From positions 186,001 through 250,000 of the forward strand of contig NZ_SMFM01000001.1 in the NCBI RefSeq assembly GCF_004349085.1: a stretch of DNA of 64,000 nucleotides, read 5' to 3'. The notes under the pieces are model-generated. The model was not told the origin of the DNA, searched no databases, and worked only from the letters and a program-made list of their open reading frames with translations. Shown one piece after another: positions 54,242 through 64,000 of the stretch. The DNA is from Flavobacterium caseinilyticum (lineage in GTDB: Bacteria > Bacteroidota > Bacteroidia > Flavobacteriales > Flavobacteriaceae). Each line of letters starts with the position of its first letter. Positions within the stretch are counted from its first letter, which is position 1. A program made the translations under genes and the position numbers.

Positions 54242-55453
54242 TTGATAGATTTAAACTTTTTAGGAAGGTCAAAAACGAAAGCCAAACTCAAGAAAACATA
54301 CACACAAGCTAAGGTTTCTTATTTGAACCGAATCCGTTGGGCGGTTTCGATGTTCTATTTTGGGATGGGTTTGTGTTTCGCCACTTGGGCAAGCCGAATC
54401 CCGGATATTAAAACCGCTTTGCACCTCAGCGAAGGCGATTTAGGAAGTATTTTATTCGCTTTGCCGTTAGGACAATTAGTGATAATGCCTTTTTCCGGAA
54501 AATTAGTGACCCGTTTTGGCAGCCACAGAATCTTGATATTCGCCCTTTCATTATATGTTTTTAGCATGACAAATTTAGGATTGGCTATTGCCGCTTGGCA
54601 ATTGTCATTGGGATTATTTGTGTTTGGAATCTTTGGAAATTTATCTAATATCGCCGTAAACACGCAAGGCGTCTACACCGAAGTACTGTTCAAAAAGACG
54701 ATCATGTCCTCCTTTCATGGGATGTGGAGTTTTGCAGGATTCATGGGAGCAATACTAGGATTAGGAATGCTGGCTTTTGAATTATCACCTTACATTCACT
54801 TTCTCATTGTCGCCGGAATCGTATTTTTGATGATGGCTTTCAACTATAAATTTTTAATAAAAGCCAAAGAAACTATCCGAACCGAGAAGAAAAAATTGTT
54901 CACAAAACCGGACAGTGCCTTGATTTGGTTGGGAATAATCGGGTTTTGTTGCATGGCCAGCGAAGGCGTAATGTTCGACTGGAGCGGTGTTTATTTCAAA
55001 GAAGTCATCAAAGCGCCCGGACCATTAGTTATTTTGGGATATACTTCTTTTATGATTATGATGGCCGGCGGACGTTTCTTAGGAGACGGTCTGATCCGTA
55101 AATTTGGGCGAAAAACAGTAATGCAAATCAGCGGAATCATGATATCAGCAGGGCTTTTTACAGCCGTATTCTTCCCTTTCGTCATTCCCGCAACCATCGC
55201 ATTTATGTTTGTTGGTTTGGGAGTTTCCACGATAGTTCCCACAGTTTACAGTGTGGCTGGAAAAAACCCAAATGTGTCGCCCAGCGAAGCCTTAACAACA
55301 GTTTCCAGCGTCAGTTTTCTGGGATTTCTGATGGGGCCGCCAATTATCGGTTACATAGCGGAGTTGTCAAGCCTCAGATTTTCATTCGCATTCATCGGCG
55401 TTTTTGGGATTCTCATCGCAATAATGGTGTCCCGAATCAAGGCAATCGAGTAA
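54242..55453 (+). CDS. MFS transporter
   Basis: A 403-residue transporter with about twelve hydrophobic helices. The N-terminal segment has SMFYFGMGLCFATWASRIPDIK, then LHLSEGDLGSILFALPLGQL and GKLVTRFGSHR, the MFS loop 2-3 motif (G-x-x-x-D/T-R-x-G-x-R-like). This places it near the fucose-permease/YbjJ-type families. TTG at 54242 is the only plausible start after the upstream stop, though a TTG about 29 codons on is also possible. Substrate unknown. Confidence 0.88.
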   Translation: MIDLNFLGRSKTKAKLKKTYTQAKVSYLNRIRWAVSMFYFGMGLCFATWASRIPDIKTALHLSEGDLGSILFALPLGQLVIMPFSGKLVTRFGSHRILIFALSLYVFSMTNLGLAIAAWQLSLGLFVFGIFGNLSNIAVNTQGVYTEVLFKKTIMSSFHGMWSFAGFMGAILGLGMLAFELSPYIHFLIVAGIVFLMMAFNYKFLIKAKETIRTEKKKLFTKPDSALIWLGIIGFCCMASEGVMFDWSGVYFKEVIKAPGPLVILGYTSFMIMMAGGRFLGDGLIRKFGRKTVMQISGIMISAGLFTAVFFPFVIPATIAFMFVGLGVSTIVPTVYSVAGKNPNVSPSEALTTVSSVSFLGFLMGPPIIGYIAELSSLRFSFAFIGVFGILIAIMVSRIKAIE

Positions 55454-55465
55454 CTATAAATTCTT

Positions 55466-55560
55466 AGGAGCACTATATTTCGTTTCCATAAAAACATTTT
55501 CTCCCGCTGTTCACAGTATCCACGCCCAAAAGCGTGGGATACTTGCTGCCATCGGGGCTA
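55466..55560. repeat. Structured intergenic element, copy C
   Basis: AGGAGC ... CCCGCTGT, then AGTATCCACGC, a four-to-six-base loop, GCGTGGGATACT, then TGCTGCCATCGGGGCTA. The central stem is nearly perfect. Same architecture as copies A and B, with a different stem sequence. Confidence 0.7.
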
Positions 55561-55835
55561 CTAAATTCGTTAGTGTTATCTAAGAGCTTTTCCAAAAATA
55601 CAGCTGAAAAAACTGATTATAAAAAATATTTTTAGCTGAATATCAGATAGTTATAATTTTTTTGGTTATATTTAGTCCACGAATTCTTTTAAGCAGTATT
55701 TCGATTTTATGCTGAATTTTAAATACCACTTATTTCAGCAGTAAATCATTAAAAGTATATACCACTTTTCCAAAATTCACTTTTAATTATTCAGTGTAGT
55801 TATTCCACTTCGGATAACGTTTGCTATGCTTTTAG

Positions 55836-55867
55836 TTCAACCGTTGCATTTGATTGTAGCGGTTGAA
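55836..55867 (+). promoter_or_regulatory. Leader hairpin upstream of the TonB receptor gene
   Basis: TTCAACCGTTGCA (55836-55848) pairs with TGTAGCGGTTGAA (55855-55867) over 13 positions including two G-U, around a six-base loop TTTGAT. The 9-mer CCGTTGCAT recurs at 55909-55917, two bases before the ATG, so the right arm could pair with either copy. The rest of the 466-base gap (55454-55919) holds copy C and no gene. Confidence 0.6.
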
Positions 55868-55919
55868 TTTCTTATTGATTTCCAGCTTTTAAAAATATAA
55901 ACCATAATCCGTTGCATCG

Positions 55920-58757
55920 ATGAATAAATTTTACGTTGCTTTCTTTTTTATCATTCAACAAGGATGTGTTACGGCACAAAACAACACAGGATTTTTTGGA
56001 AAAATCGTGGACTCAAAAACGCAAAATCCATTAGGTTTTGTCGTCGTCAGTATTCAAAATACTACCTTGATGCAACTCACAAAAGATGATGGTAATTTCA
56101 GTTTTGATTCTGTTCCCACAGGAAATATATTGCTTTTGGTACATAGTCAGGGTTTCAAAGATGGCTTGTATCCCGTTGAAATTACCGAAGGACAAATGCT
56201 GGATTTAGGAATCATAACTTTAGAAGAAGATCAATCCACAGAACAACAAAACAGTATCATCACACTCATTGAAAGTGATTTTGGTGAAGACAACAGCAGT
56301 TCCGAAAGTACTTCCGGACTCCTTCAATCTTCCCGAGATGCTTTCTTGCAAGCCGCAGCCTTCAATTGGGGACAAGCTCGTTTTAGAGTTCGCGGATTAG
56401 ACAGCGAACATTCCACGATGATGATTAATGGCGTTTCCATGAACAAAATTTATGATGGAAGACCGCAATGGGGCGAATGGGGCGGATTGAATGATGCGCT
56501 CCGCAATCAGGAATTCACATTGGGAACTGCTCCGTCGGATTATACGTTTGGCGGGATTTTAGGAACGCAGGAAATCAATACGCGGGCTTCTATTTACAGA
56601 CCCGGTTCCCGAATCACATTTTCATCAACCAATACCAATTACAGTTGGCGCACGATGGCAACACATGCTTCCGGTATGAATTCCTCTGGCTGGGCTTTTG
56701 TCGTATCGGCAGGAAAACGCTGGGCACAGGAAGGTTATTTTGAAGGGACCAATTATGATGCAAATTCCTTTTTTATAAGCCTCGAAAAAAAGTTGGGCGA
56801 GAAGCATTCATTAAATCTGACGGCTCTGTACACGCCGAATTCCAGAGCCAAAAATTCACCAAATACTGCCGAAGTTACACAATTGACAAACGTAAAATAC
56901 AATTCATATTGGGGTTTTCAAGACGGTGAAAAGAGAAACGCTCGTATTAAAACCATTGAAGAACCCACATTTATGCTGAATCACTATTTTAAAATCAACG
57001 ATAAAACCAACCTGAATTCAAGTTTGATGTATCAATTTGGAACAATTGCCAACAGCAACATCGATTATCAAAATGCGAATAGTCCAGATCCAACTTATTA
57101 CAGAAAGATGCCCAGTTATTACAGCTCGCTATATGCACCGGATAACGGAGAATTTTCGGGAGCATTTACTCCAGATTATGAAAATGCGGAGAAAAGCAAA
57201 GCTCAGTTTTTAGCCAATCCTCAAATTGATTGGACGGCATTATACCAAGCGAATCAAAATCCAGTTTTGGATGCTAATGGTACAATAACGGGCTACGAAC
57301 CCACAAAAAGCAAGTACGTTTTGTATGAAGATCAAGTAGAAGATGAAACGGCGGTGGCCACAACTAATTTGAGTGCGCAACTCTCAGAAAATATTTTCAT
57401 GAATGCCGGAGCATCGTTCAAAAAACTAAAATCGCATAATTCACAAAAATTATTGGACTTGCTTGGCGGTTCTTATTTTGACGATATCGATGCTTTTTAC
57501 GGCGGAAATCAATCCCAGTCTGATCTTAATAATCCGGACCGACAAGTAGTTGTTGGCGATACTTACGGCTACAACTTTAATTTTTTAGCTAATACTGTAG
57601 AAGCGTTTACCCAATTCAAATTCACGTATAGCAAAGTGGATTTCTATCTGGCGCAAAATTTTTCAAGAGCAGATTATCAAAGGGAAGGTTTGTATAAAAA
57701 CGGAATCTATGAAAGCAATTCCTTCGGAAAAAGTGAAAAAGTGGTGTTTGAAAATTTTGGATTCAAAGCCGGATTCAATTTGAAAATTTCCGGGAAACAG
57801 TTGGTGACTTTCAATGCGGCACACTTGACTAAAGCACCTTCTTTGAAAAATACTTTTGCAAATTCCCGATTGAGTAATGCAATTGTAAACGGAATAGAAA
57901 GTGAGAACATCAGCAGTTTGGATGCGAGTTATGTGTATCGGTCTCCAAAACTCAAAGCCCGGCTGACAGCTTATTACTCCCTAATTAAAAATGCGACTCA
58001 AATTTCCTTCTTTTATGCCGAAGGGATTTTTGATGATGGAGCGGGATATTTAAACACCGATGCTTTTGTGAGTCAAACATTAACAAAATTGAATAAGAAA
58101 AATATTGGTGCCGAATTCAGTTTGGAATACCAATTGACGCAAACATTTAAAACCACTTTTTCGGCAGCTTTTGGAGAATTTACCTATGACAGTAATCCAA
58201 AAGTGACGTTGACAAACGATGCCGAAGCAACTCCAGAAAATACCAGTCCAGTTTTTGATTTTGGAACGGCTTCCCTTAAAAATTACAAGCAAGCCGGAAT
58301 GCCACAACGCGCATATTCCATAGGAATTGAGTATCGAGATCCAAAATATTGGTGGATCAGCGCCAATGTAAATTATCTCACCAATAGTTATATTGATATT
58401 TCACCCATTTCAAGAACCGAAATATTTTATAAAAATCCTGCAAGCGGTTTCAATTTTCCAGAGGCGACTGAAGAAAGAGCCGCAGAATTATTAAAACAGG
58501 AAAAATTTAACCCTACGATGTTGCTCAATCTTGTGGGTGGAAAATCATGGCGTATTTATGGAAAGAATGTCGGGATTTTTGCCAGCATCAATAACGTGCT
58601 TAATGTAACTTATAAAACCGGTGGTTACCAACAAGCCCGAAATGCTAATTTCAGACAAATTAATCAAGATTTTTCCAGCGGCACGCCTTCTTTTGGACCA
58701 AAATATTTCTACGGATACGGAAGAACGTATTTCGTGAACCTTTATATCAATCTCTAA
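55920..58757 (+). CDS. TonB-dependent receptor with carboxypeptidase-regulatory-like domain
   Basis: A 945-residue outer-membrane receptor. The signal peptide ends QQGCVTAQ. A regulatory-like Ig fold (about 22-100, FFGKIVDSKTQNPLGFVVVS) precedes the plug (about 115-220, RFRVRGLDSEHSTMMINGVS), and the barrel runs to the C-terminus ending YFVNLYINL. A DUF5689 lipoprotein gene follows after 10 bases on the same strand. This resembles the receptor/surface-lipoprotein pairing of Sus-like systems but without a SusD homologue. Substrate unknown. Confidence 0.93.
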   Translation: MNKFYVAFFFIIQQGCVTAQNNTGFFGKIVDSKTQNPLGFVVVSIQNTTLMQLTKDDGNFSFDSVPTGNILLLVHSQGFKDGLYPVEITEGQMLDLGIITLEEDQSTEQQNSIITLIESDFGEDNSSSESTSGLLQSSRDAFLQAAAFNWGQARFRVRGLDSEHSTMMINGVSMNKIYDGRPQWGEWGGLNDALRNQEFTLGTAPSDYTFGGILGTQEINTRASIYRPGSRITFSSTNTNYSWRTMATHASGMNSSGWAFVVSAGKRWAQEGYFEGTNYDANSFFISLEKKLGEKHSLNLTALYTPNSRAKNSPNTAEVTQLTNVKYNSYWGFQDGEKRNARIKTIEEPTFMLNHYFKINDKTNLNSSLMYQFGTIANSNIDYQNANSPDPTYYRKMPSYYSSLYAPDNGEFSGAFTPDYENAEKSKAQFLANPQIDWTALYQANQNPVLDANGTITGYEPTKSKYVLYEDQVEDETAVATTNLSAQLSENIFMNAGASFKKLKSHNSQKLLDLLGGSYFDDIDAFYGGNQSQSDLNNPDRQVVVGDTYGYNFNFLANTVEAFTQFKFTYSKVDFYLAQNFSRADYQREGLYKNGIYESNSFGKSEKVVFENFGFKAGFNLKISGKQLVTFNAAHLTKAPSLKNTFANSRLSNAIVNGIESENISSLDASYVYRSPKLKARLTAYYSLIKNATQISFFYAEGIFDDGAGYLNTDAFVSQTLTKLNKKNIGAEFSLEYQLTQTFKTTFSAAFGEFTYDSNPKVTLTNDAEATPENTSPVFDFGTASLKNYKQAGMPQRAYSIGIEYRDPKYWWISANVNYLTNSYIDISPISRTEIFYKNPASGFNFPEATEERAAELLKQEKFNPTMLLNLVGGKSWRIYGKNVGIFASINNVLNVTYKTGGYQQARNANFRQINQDFSSGTPSFGPKYFYGYGRTYFVNLYINL

Positions 58758-58767
58758 ATTAAAGTAT

Positions 58768-60123
58768 ATGAAATCAACATTTTACAAATCGTTTTTATTG
58801 TTGCTATTGACAATCATATTTGCCAGTTGCGTGACAGATGAAGTTGTGGCTCCAAAACTAGTTTGTACACAGCCGGATTTAGTGACTAATAAAACTGTCA
58901 ACGAAGTTCATATTGGTGCTAATGCCATTGTAACGCAATACAAATATGACGATATCATCGAGGCGTATGTGGTTTCCAGCGATGAATCGGGGAATTTTTT
59001 CAAGTCGATTTCCTTTCAGACTTTGGCAACAGCCACAACGCCAGCCATTGGATTTAGTGTTCCCGTTGATGCTACGAACTTGTATATTGATTACAGGTTT
59101 GGGAATAAAGTATATATAAAGTTGAAAGATCAATACACGGATATTTCGTTTGGCGGGATGCGTATCGGAAGCATTTTTGTAAATTCTTACAATGACGGCG
59201 GAGTAGGGCGACTTTCGCAAAATGACTATAAAAATGTGTTGAACGCTTCTTGCACAAACGTAAAGGAAGAGGTTTTGGTTCGGTCGTTGACAATGTCAGA
59301 GTTATTGAATGATTCCAATTTAAATACGTTGGTCGAATTGTCCGATGTTCAATTTTCAGCTTTGTCAGTGGGACGTCATTATTTTGAAGAAGCAAATAAT
59401 GTGGGCGGTGCTACAAATTGGGGGTTGGTAGATAAATTGGGCAATCAAGTCTATTTTAGAACGAGTAGTTTTTCTGATTTTGCGACAAAATTAGTTCCTA
59501 ATGGAAGCGGAAAAGTAAGGGGGATTTTGACGAAATATGGAAGTGATTACCAATTGTTGCCCCGTTCCGAAAAAGATGTGGTGATGACCGAATCAAGAGC
59601 AGTTCCTTTTTTCTCAGAAGATTTTGAAAAAGTAGTCGATAAGTCTAAATTGAGTCTCCCGGGATGGGCAAATATGGTTCAAAAAGGATCACTTTTCTGG
59701 AAAGGAACTGTTTATTCCGGAAATGGTTATGCCGAGTTTGCCATTAGCGGAACCAAAGTCGTTTCGAATATTGCCTGGTTAATTTCGCCAAAAATTGACA
59801 TGGATGTTCATACGAAAGAAGTCCTGACTTTTAGGAGCGCTCAGCATCATCTGGATGTTGATTCGCCATTAAATTCTCTGGAAGTGTATGTTTCCACAAA
59901 TTTTGACGGGTTGAATTTTGCTACAGCAAATTGGACTCCTTTGCTTGTTAACTTACCTAAACAAGCAACGCCTTGGTATCAATTTGTGGGAAGTGGCGCA
60001 GTGGATTTATCTTCGTATAAAGGTAAAATCAATATTGCTTTTAAATATACCGGTTCCGGGAAAAATCTGGCTTTGGATGGTGCTTTTCAAGTAGATGATG
60101 TTCAGATTTTTGGTGAGAAATGA
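58768..60123 (+). CDS. DUF5689 lipoprotein with C-terminal jelly-roll
   Basis: A 451-residue surface-type lipoprotein; signal ending IIFASC. The N-terminal half (about 40-275) matches the DUF5689 domain as I recall it: strands such as EAYVVSSDESGNFFKSISFQ, YIDYRFGNKVYIKLKDQYT and VRGILTKYGSDYQLLPRSEK. The C-terminal part (about 285-451) has FFSEDFEKV, LPGWANMVQKGSLFWKG, WLISPKIDM and AFQVDDVQIFGEK, a choice-of-anchor J-type beta jelly-roll. It begins 10 bases after the TonB receptor stop, so it is probably the ligand-binding partner of that receptor. Confidence 0.82.
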   Translation: MKSTFYKSFLLLLLTIIFASCVTDEVVAPKLVCTQPDLVTNKTVNEVHIGANAIVTQYKYDDIIEAYVVSSDESGNFFKSISFQTLATATTPAIGFSVPVDATNLYIDYRFGNKVYIKLKDQYTDISFGGMRIGSIFVNSYNDGGVGRLSQNDYKNVLNASCTNVKEEVLVRSLTMSELLNDSNLNTLVELSDVQFSALSVGRHYFEEANNVGGATNWGLVDKLGNQVYFRTSSFSDFATKLVPNGSGKVRGILTKYGSDYQLLPRSEKDVVMTESRAVPFFSEDFEKVVDKSKLSLPGWANMVQKGSLFWKGTVYSGNGYAEFAISGTKVVSNIAWLISPKIDMDVHTKEVLTFRSAQHHLDVDSPLNSLEVYVSTNFDGLNFATANWTPLLVNLPKQATPWYQFVGSGAVDLSSYKGKINIAFKYTGSGKNLALDGAFQVDDVQIFGEK

Positions 60124-60183
60124 TTTTTATAAAAGGTTCTACTTGAATTGCTATATTTGCAGTCTTAACCTTTAAATTAAATT

Positions 60184-60645
60184 ATGAAATCTACTTTATT
60201 AGCATTAGTTTCTTTATTATTTGTTTCTTGTTTATCGGATAACGAGCCATCTAAATCTGTTGATTACACGGTTCAAAACGAAAAAGAAATTGTGGATTAC
60301 ATTGCCAAAAATAAATTGACGGCCATAAAAACCGATTCAGGATTGTACTATGTGGTTAATGAAGCGGGAACTGGCGCTAGACCAAAAGCTTCATCCAATG
60401 TAACAGTAGCATACAAAGGGTATTTTACCAATGGAAATATTTTTGATCAAAGTAATGCTTCCGGTATTTCGTTTGGATTAAATCAAGTTATAAAAGGTTG
60501 GACAGAAGGGATTCCTTATTTTAAAGAAGGCGGAAGCGGGATTCTTTTAGTTCCTGCTCATTTAGGTTATGGAAGCAATGGTAGCGGACCAATTCCGGGA
60601 GGTTCTGTTCTTATTTTCGATGTAAAACTGATTAAAGTTAATTAG
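60184..60645 (+). CDS. FKBP-type peptidyl-prolyl isomerase lipoprotein
   Basis: A 153-residue envelope chaperone; the signal ends SLLFVSC. The FKBP core (about 55-150) has SNVTVAYKGYFTNGNIFDQS, KGWTEGIPYFKEGG, LLVPAHLGYGSNGSG and VLIFDVKLIK, all binding-pocket segments of FKBPs. It follows the DUF5689 gene after 60 bases on the same strand and may help fold its outer-membrane neighbours. A terminator follows. Confidence 0.92.
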   Translation: MKSTLLALVSLLFVSCLSDNEPSKSVDYTVQNEKEIVDYIAKNKLTAIKTDSGLYYVVNEAGTGARPKASSNVTVAYKGYFTNGNIFDQSNASGISFGLNQVIKGWTEGIPYFKEGGSGILLVPAHLGYGSNGSGPIPGGSVLIFDVKLIKVN

Positions 60646-60665
60646 TTTAAGACTATTATAAAATC

Positions 60666-60697
60666 AAAAAAGGCTGTCTTTTCGGACAGCCTTTTTT
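60666..60697 (+). terminator. Terminator after the FKBP gene
   Basis: AAAAAAGGCTGTC pairs with GACAGCCTTTTTT around a six-base loop; T run. Nearly identical to the terminator at 60873-60903. Confidence 0.9.
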
Positions 60698-60774
60698 ATT
60701 AATTTACTTTTTAGCTGAATTCGATTACTATTTTTTAATTAAATCGATTTCATTAATTTGAGATAAACTGGTTT

Positions 60775-60857
60775 TCCTGCAAGGTTTTTTTTTGACCTTG
60801 TAGGTCTATTAATCTAATAAAAAATTATACCTACAAGGTTTCCAAAACCTTGCAGGA
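60775..60857. repeat. Inverted repeat of CCTGCAAGGTTT / CCTACAAGGTTT words
   Basis: The left half holds CCTGCAAGG and CCTTGTAGGT; the right half holds ACCTACAAGG and CCTTGCAGG in complementary order, giving a long imperfect hairpin of about 30 bases per arm. It lies exactly between two near-identical terminators of convergent genes. This word occurs widely in Flavobacteriia intergenic DNA as far as I recall. Confidence 0.7.
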
Positions 60858-60872
60858 TTATAATACCAAAAT

Positions 60873-60903
60873 AAAAAGGCTGTCCGATTGGACAGCCTTT
60901 TTT
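60873..60903 (-). terminator. Terminator of the GH97 gene
   Basis: Read leftward: AAAAAGGCTGTCC and GGACAGCCTTTTT arms around a four-base loop, with a T run, just after the GH97 stop. Its stem matches the FKBP-gene terminator 200 bases away. Confidence 0.88.
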
Positions 60904-60909
60904 AGTTAT

Positions 60910-63780
<2,871 letters not shown>

Positions 63781-64000
63781 ATGTTAGAAAAAGAAGTAAT
63801 AAATTTCGAAAAAACGGCAATAGTTGGTATTGTAACTCAAAACCAAAGTGAAGAAAAACTCCGTGAATATCTTGACGAATTAGAGTTTTTGACTTTTACC
63901 GCAGGAGGCCAAGTGGTTAAACGTTTTTCTCAAAAAATGGAACGTCCTAATCCTAAAACATTCGTTGGAACTGGAAAAATAGAAGAGATTCATCAATTTG
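63781..64000 (+). CDS. hflX: GTPase HflX, N-terminal part (cut by window end)
   Basis: About 73 codons are present and the frame runs off the window. The N-terminus reads EKTAIVGIVTQNQSEEKLRE, LEFLTFTAGGQVVKRFSQKM and PNPKTFVGTGKIEEI. This is the characteristic HflX nucleotide-binding N-terminal domain, in which T-x-A-G-A/G-x-V and Y/F-V/I-G-x-G-K are conserved. HflX splits stalled ribosomes. The G domain itself lies outside the window. Confidence 0.92.
   Translation, partial: MLEKEVINFEKTAIVGIVTQNQSEEKLREYLDELEFLTFTAGGQVVKRFSQKMERPNPKTFVGTGKIEEIHQF

Noticed and set aside
58768..60123. Lipoprotein considered as SusD
   Set aside because: It lacks the helical TPR-like body of SusD and is beta-rich with a jelly-roll C-terminus.

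Overview
The window reads as chromosome of a low-GC Flavobacteriia member, most likely Flavobacterium. The evidence is: TAnnTTTG -7 boxes in front of many genes, the gliding/type IX secretion lipoprotein SprE (PorW), several TonB-dependent receptors, a GLPGLI protein, DUF5687/DUF4292/DUF4254/DUF5689/DUF2452 families, an ATP synthase operon without beta and epsilon genes, and many SPII lipoproteins. I see no rRNA, CRISPR array, transposase or prophage. One tRNA (Asn, GTT) is present.

Layout. 1-11.4 kb is a surface-polysaccharide locus: a GT4 glycosyltransferase cut by the window start, a leftward block (Wzx flippase, FkbM methyltransferase, an unknown lipoprotein, two polymerase/ligase membrane proteins), then rightward UDP-glucuronate decarboxylase, undecaprenyl-phosphate sugar transferase and GT2, and a CapK-like adenylate-forming enzyme. 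11.5-16.5 kb is core: purD, upp, DUF6341, DUF6427, DUF4254 and a GT9 heptosyltransferase-like gene. 16.8-25.7 kb holds an outer-membrane beta-barrel receptor with a GLPGLI protein, a ParD/ParE-like toxin-antitoxin pair with a third co-directional gene, a PaaE-like reductase and a DUF5687/ABC exporter. 25.9-34.8 kb joins sprE and a bactofilin to atpZ, an AtpI-like gene and atpBEFHAG. 34.9-42.6 kb has an acetyltransferase, a second flippase, dut, a nucleotidyltransferase, a TPR protein, DUF4292 and an EnvC-like factor. 42.8-49.5 kb carries two leftward lipoproteins (one a polysaccharide deacetylase), a TonB receptor facing a PQQ-type dehydrogenase/cytochrome c pair, and DUF2452. 49.7-64 kb has tRNA-Asn, rseP, an old-yellow-enzyme reductase, a Gfo/Idh/MocA oxidoreductase, an MFS transporter, a TonB receptor/DUF5689 lipoprotein/FKBP cluster, a GH97 glucosidase and the start of hflX.

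The least explained material is between genes. Three copies of a structured element share GCTGTATC-type and GGATnC-type flanks around a hairpin whose stem sequence differs from copy to copy. Two strong hairpins sit inside the atp operon. The leader of the TonB receptor at 55.9 kb has a 13-bp hairpin, and one strand of it could pair instead with a second copy of its partner next to the start codon. A roughly 96-bp tandem repeat lies at 52.7 kb, and several intergenic hairpins are built from reiterated short words. These are the best candidates for undescribed regulatory or mobile structure; the genes themselves mostly belong to known families.
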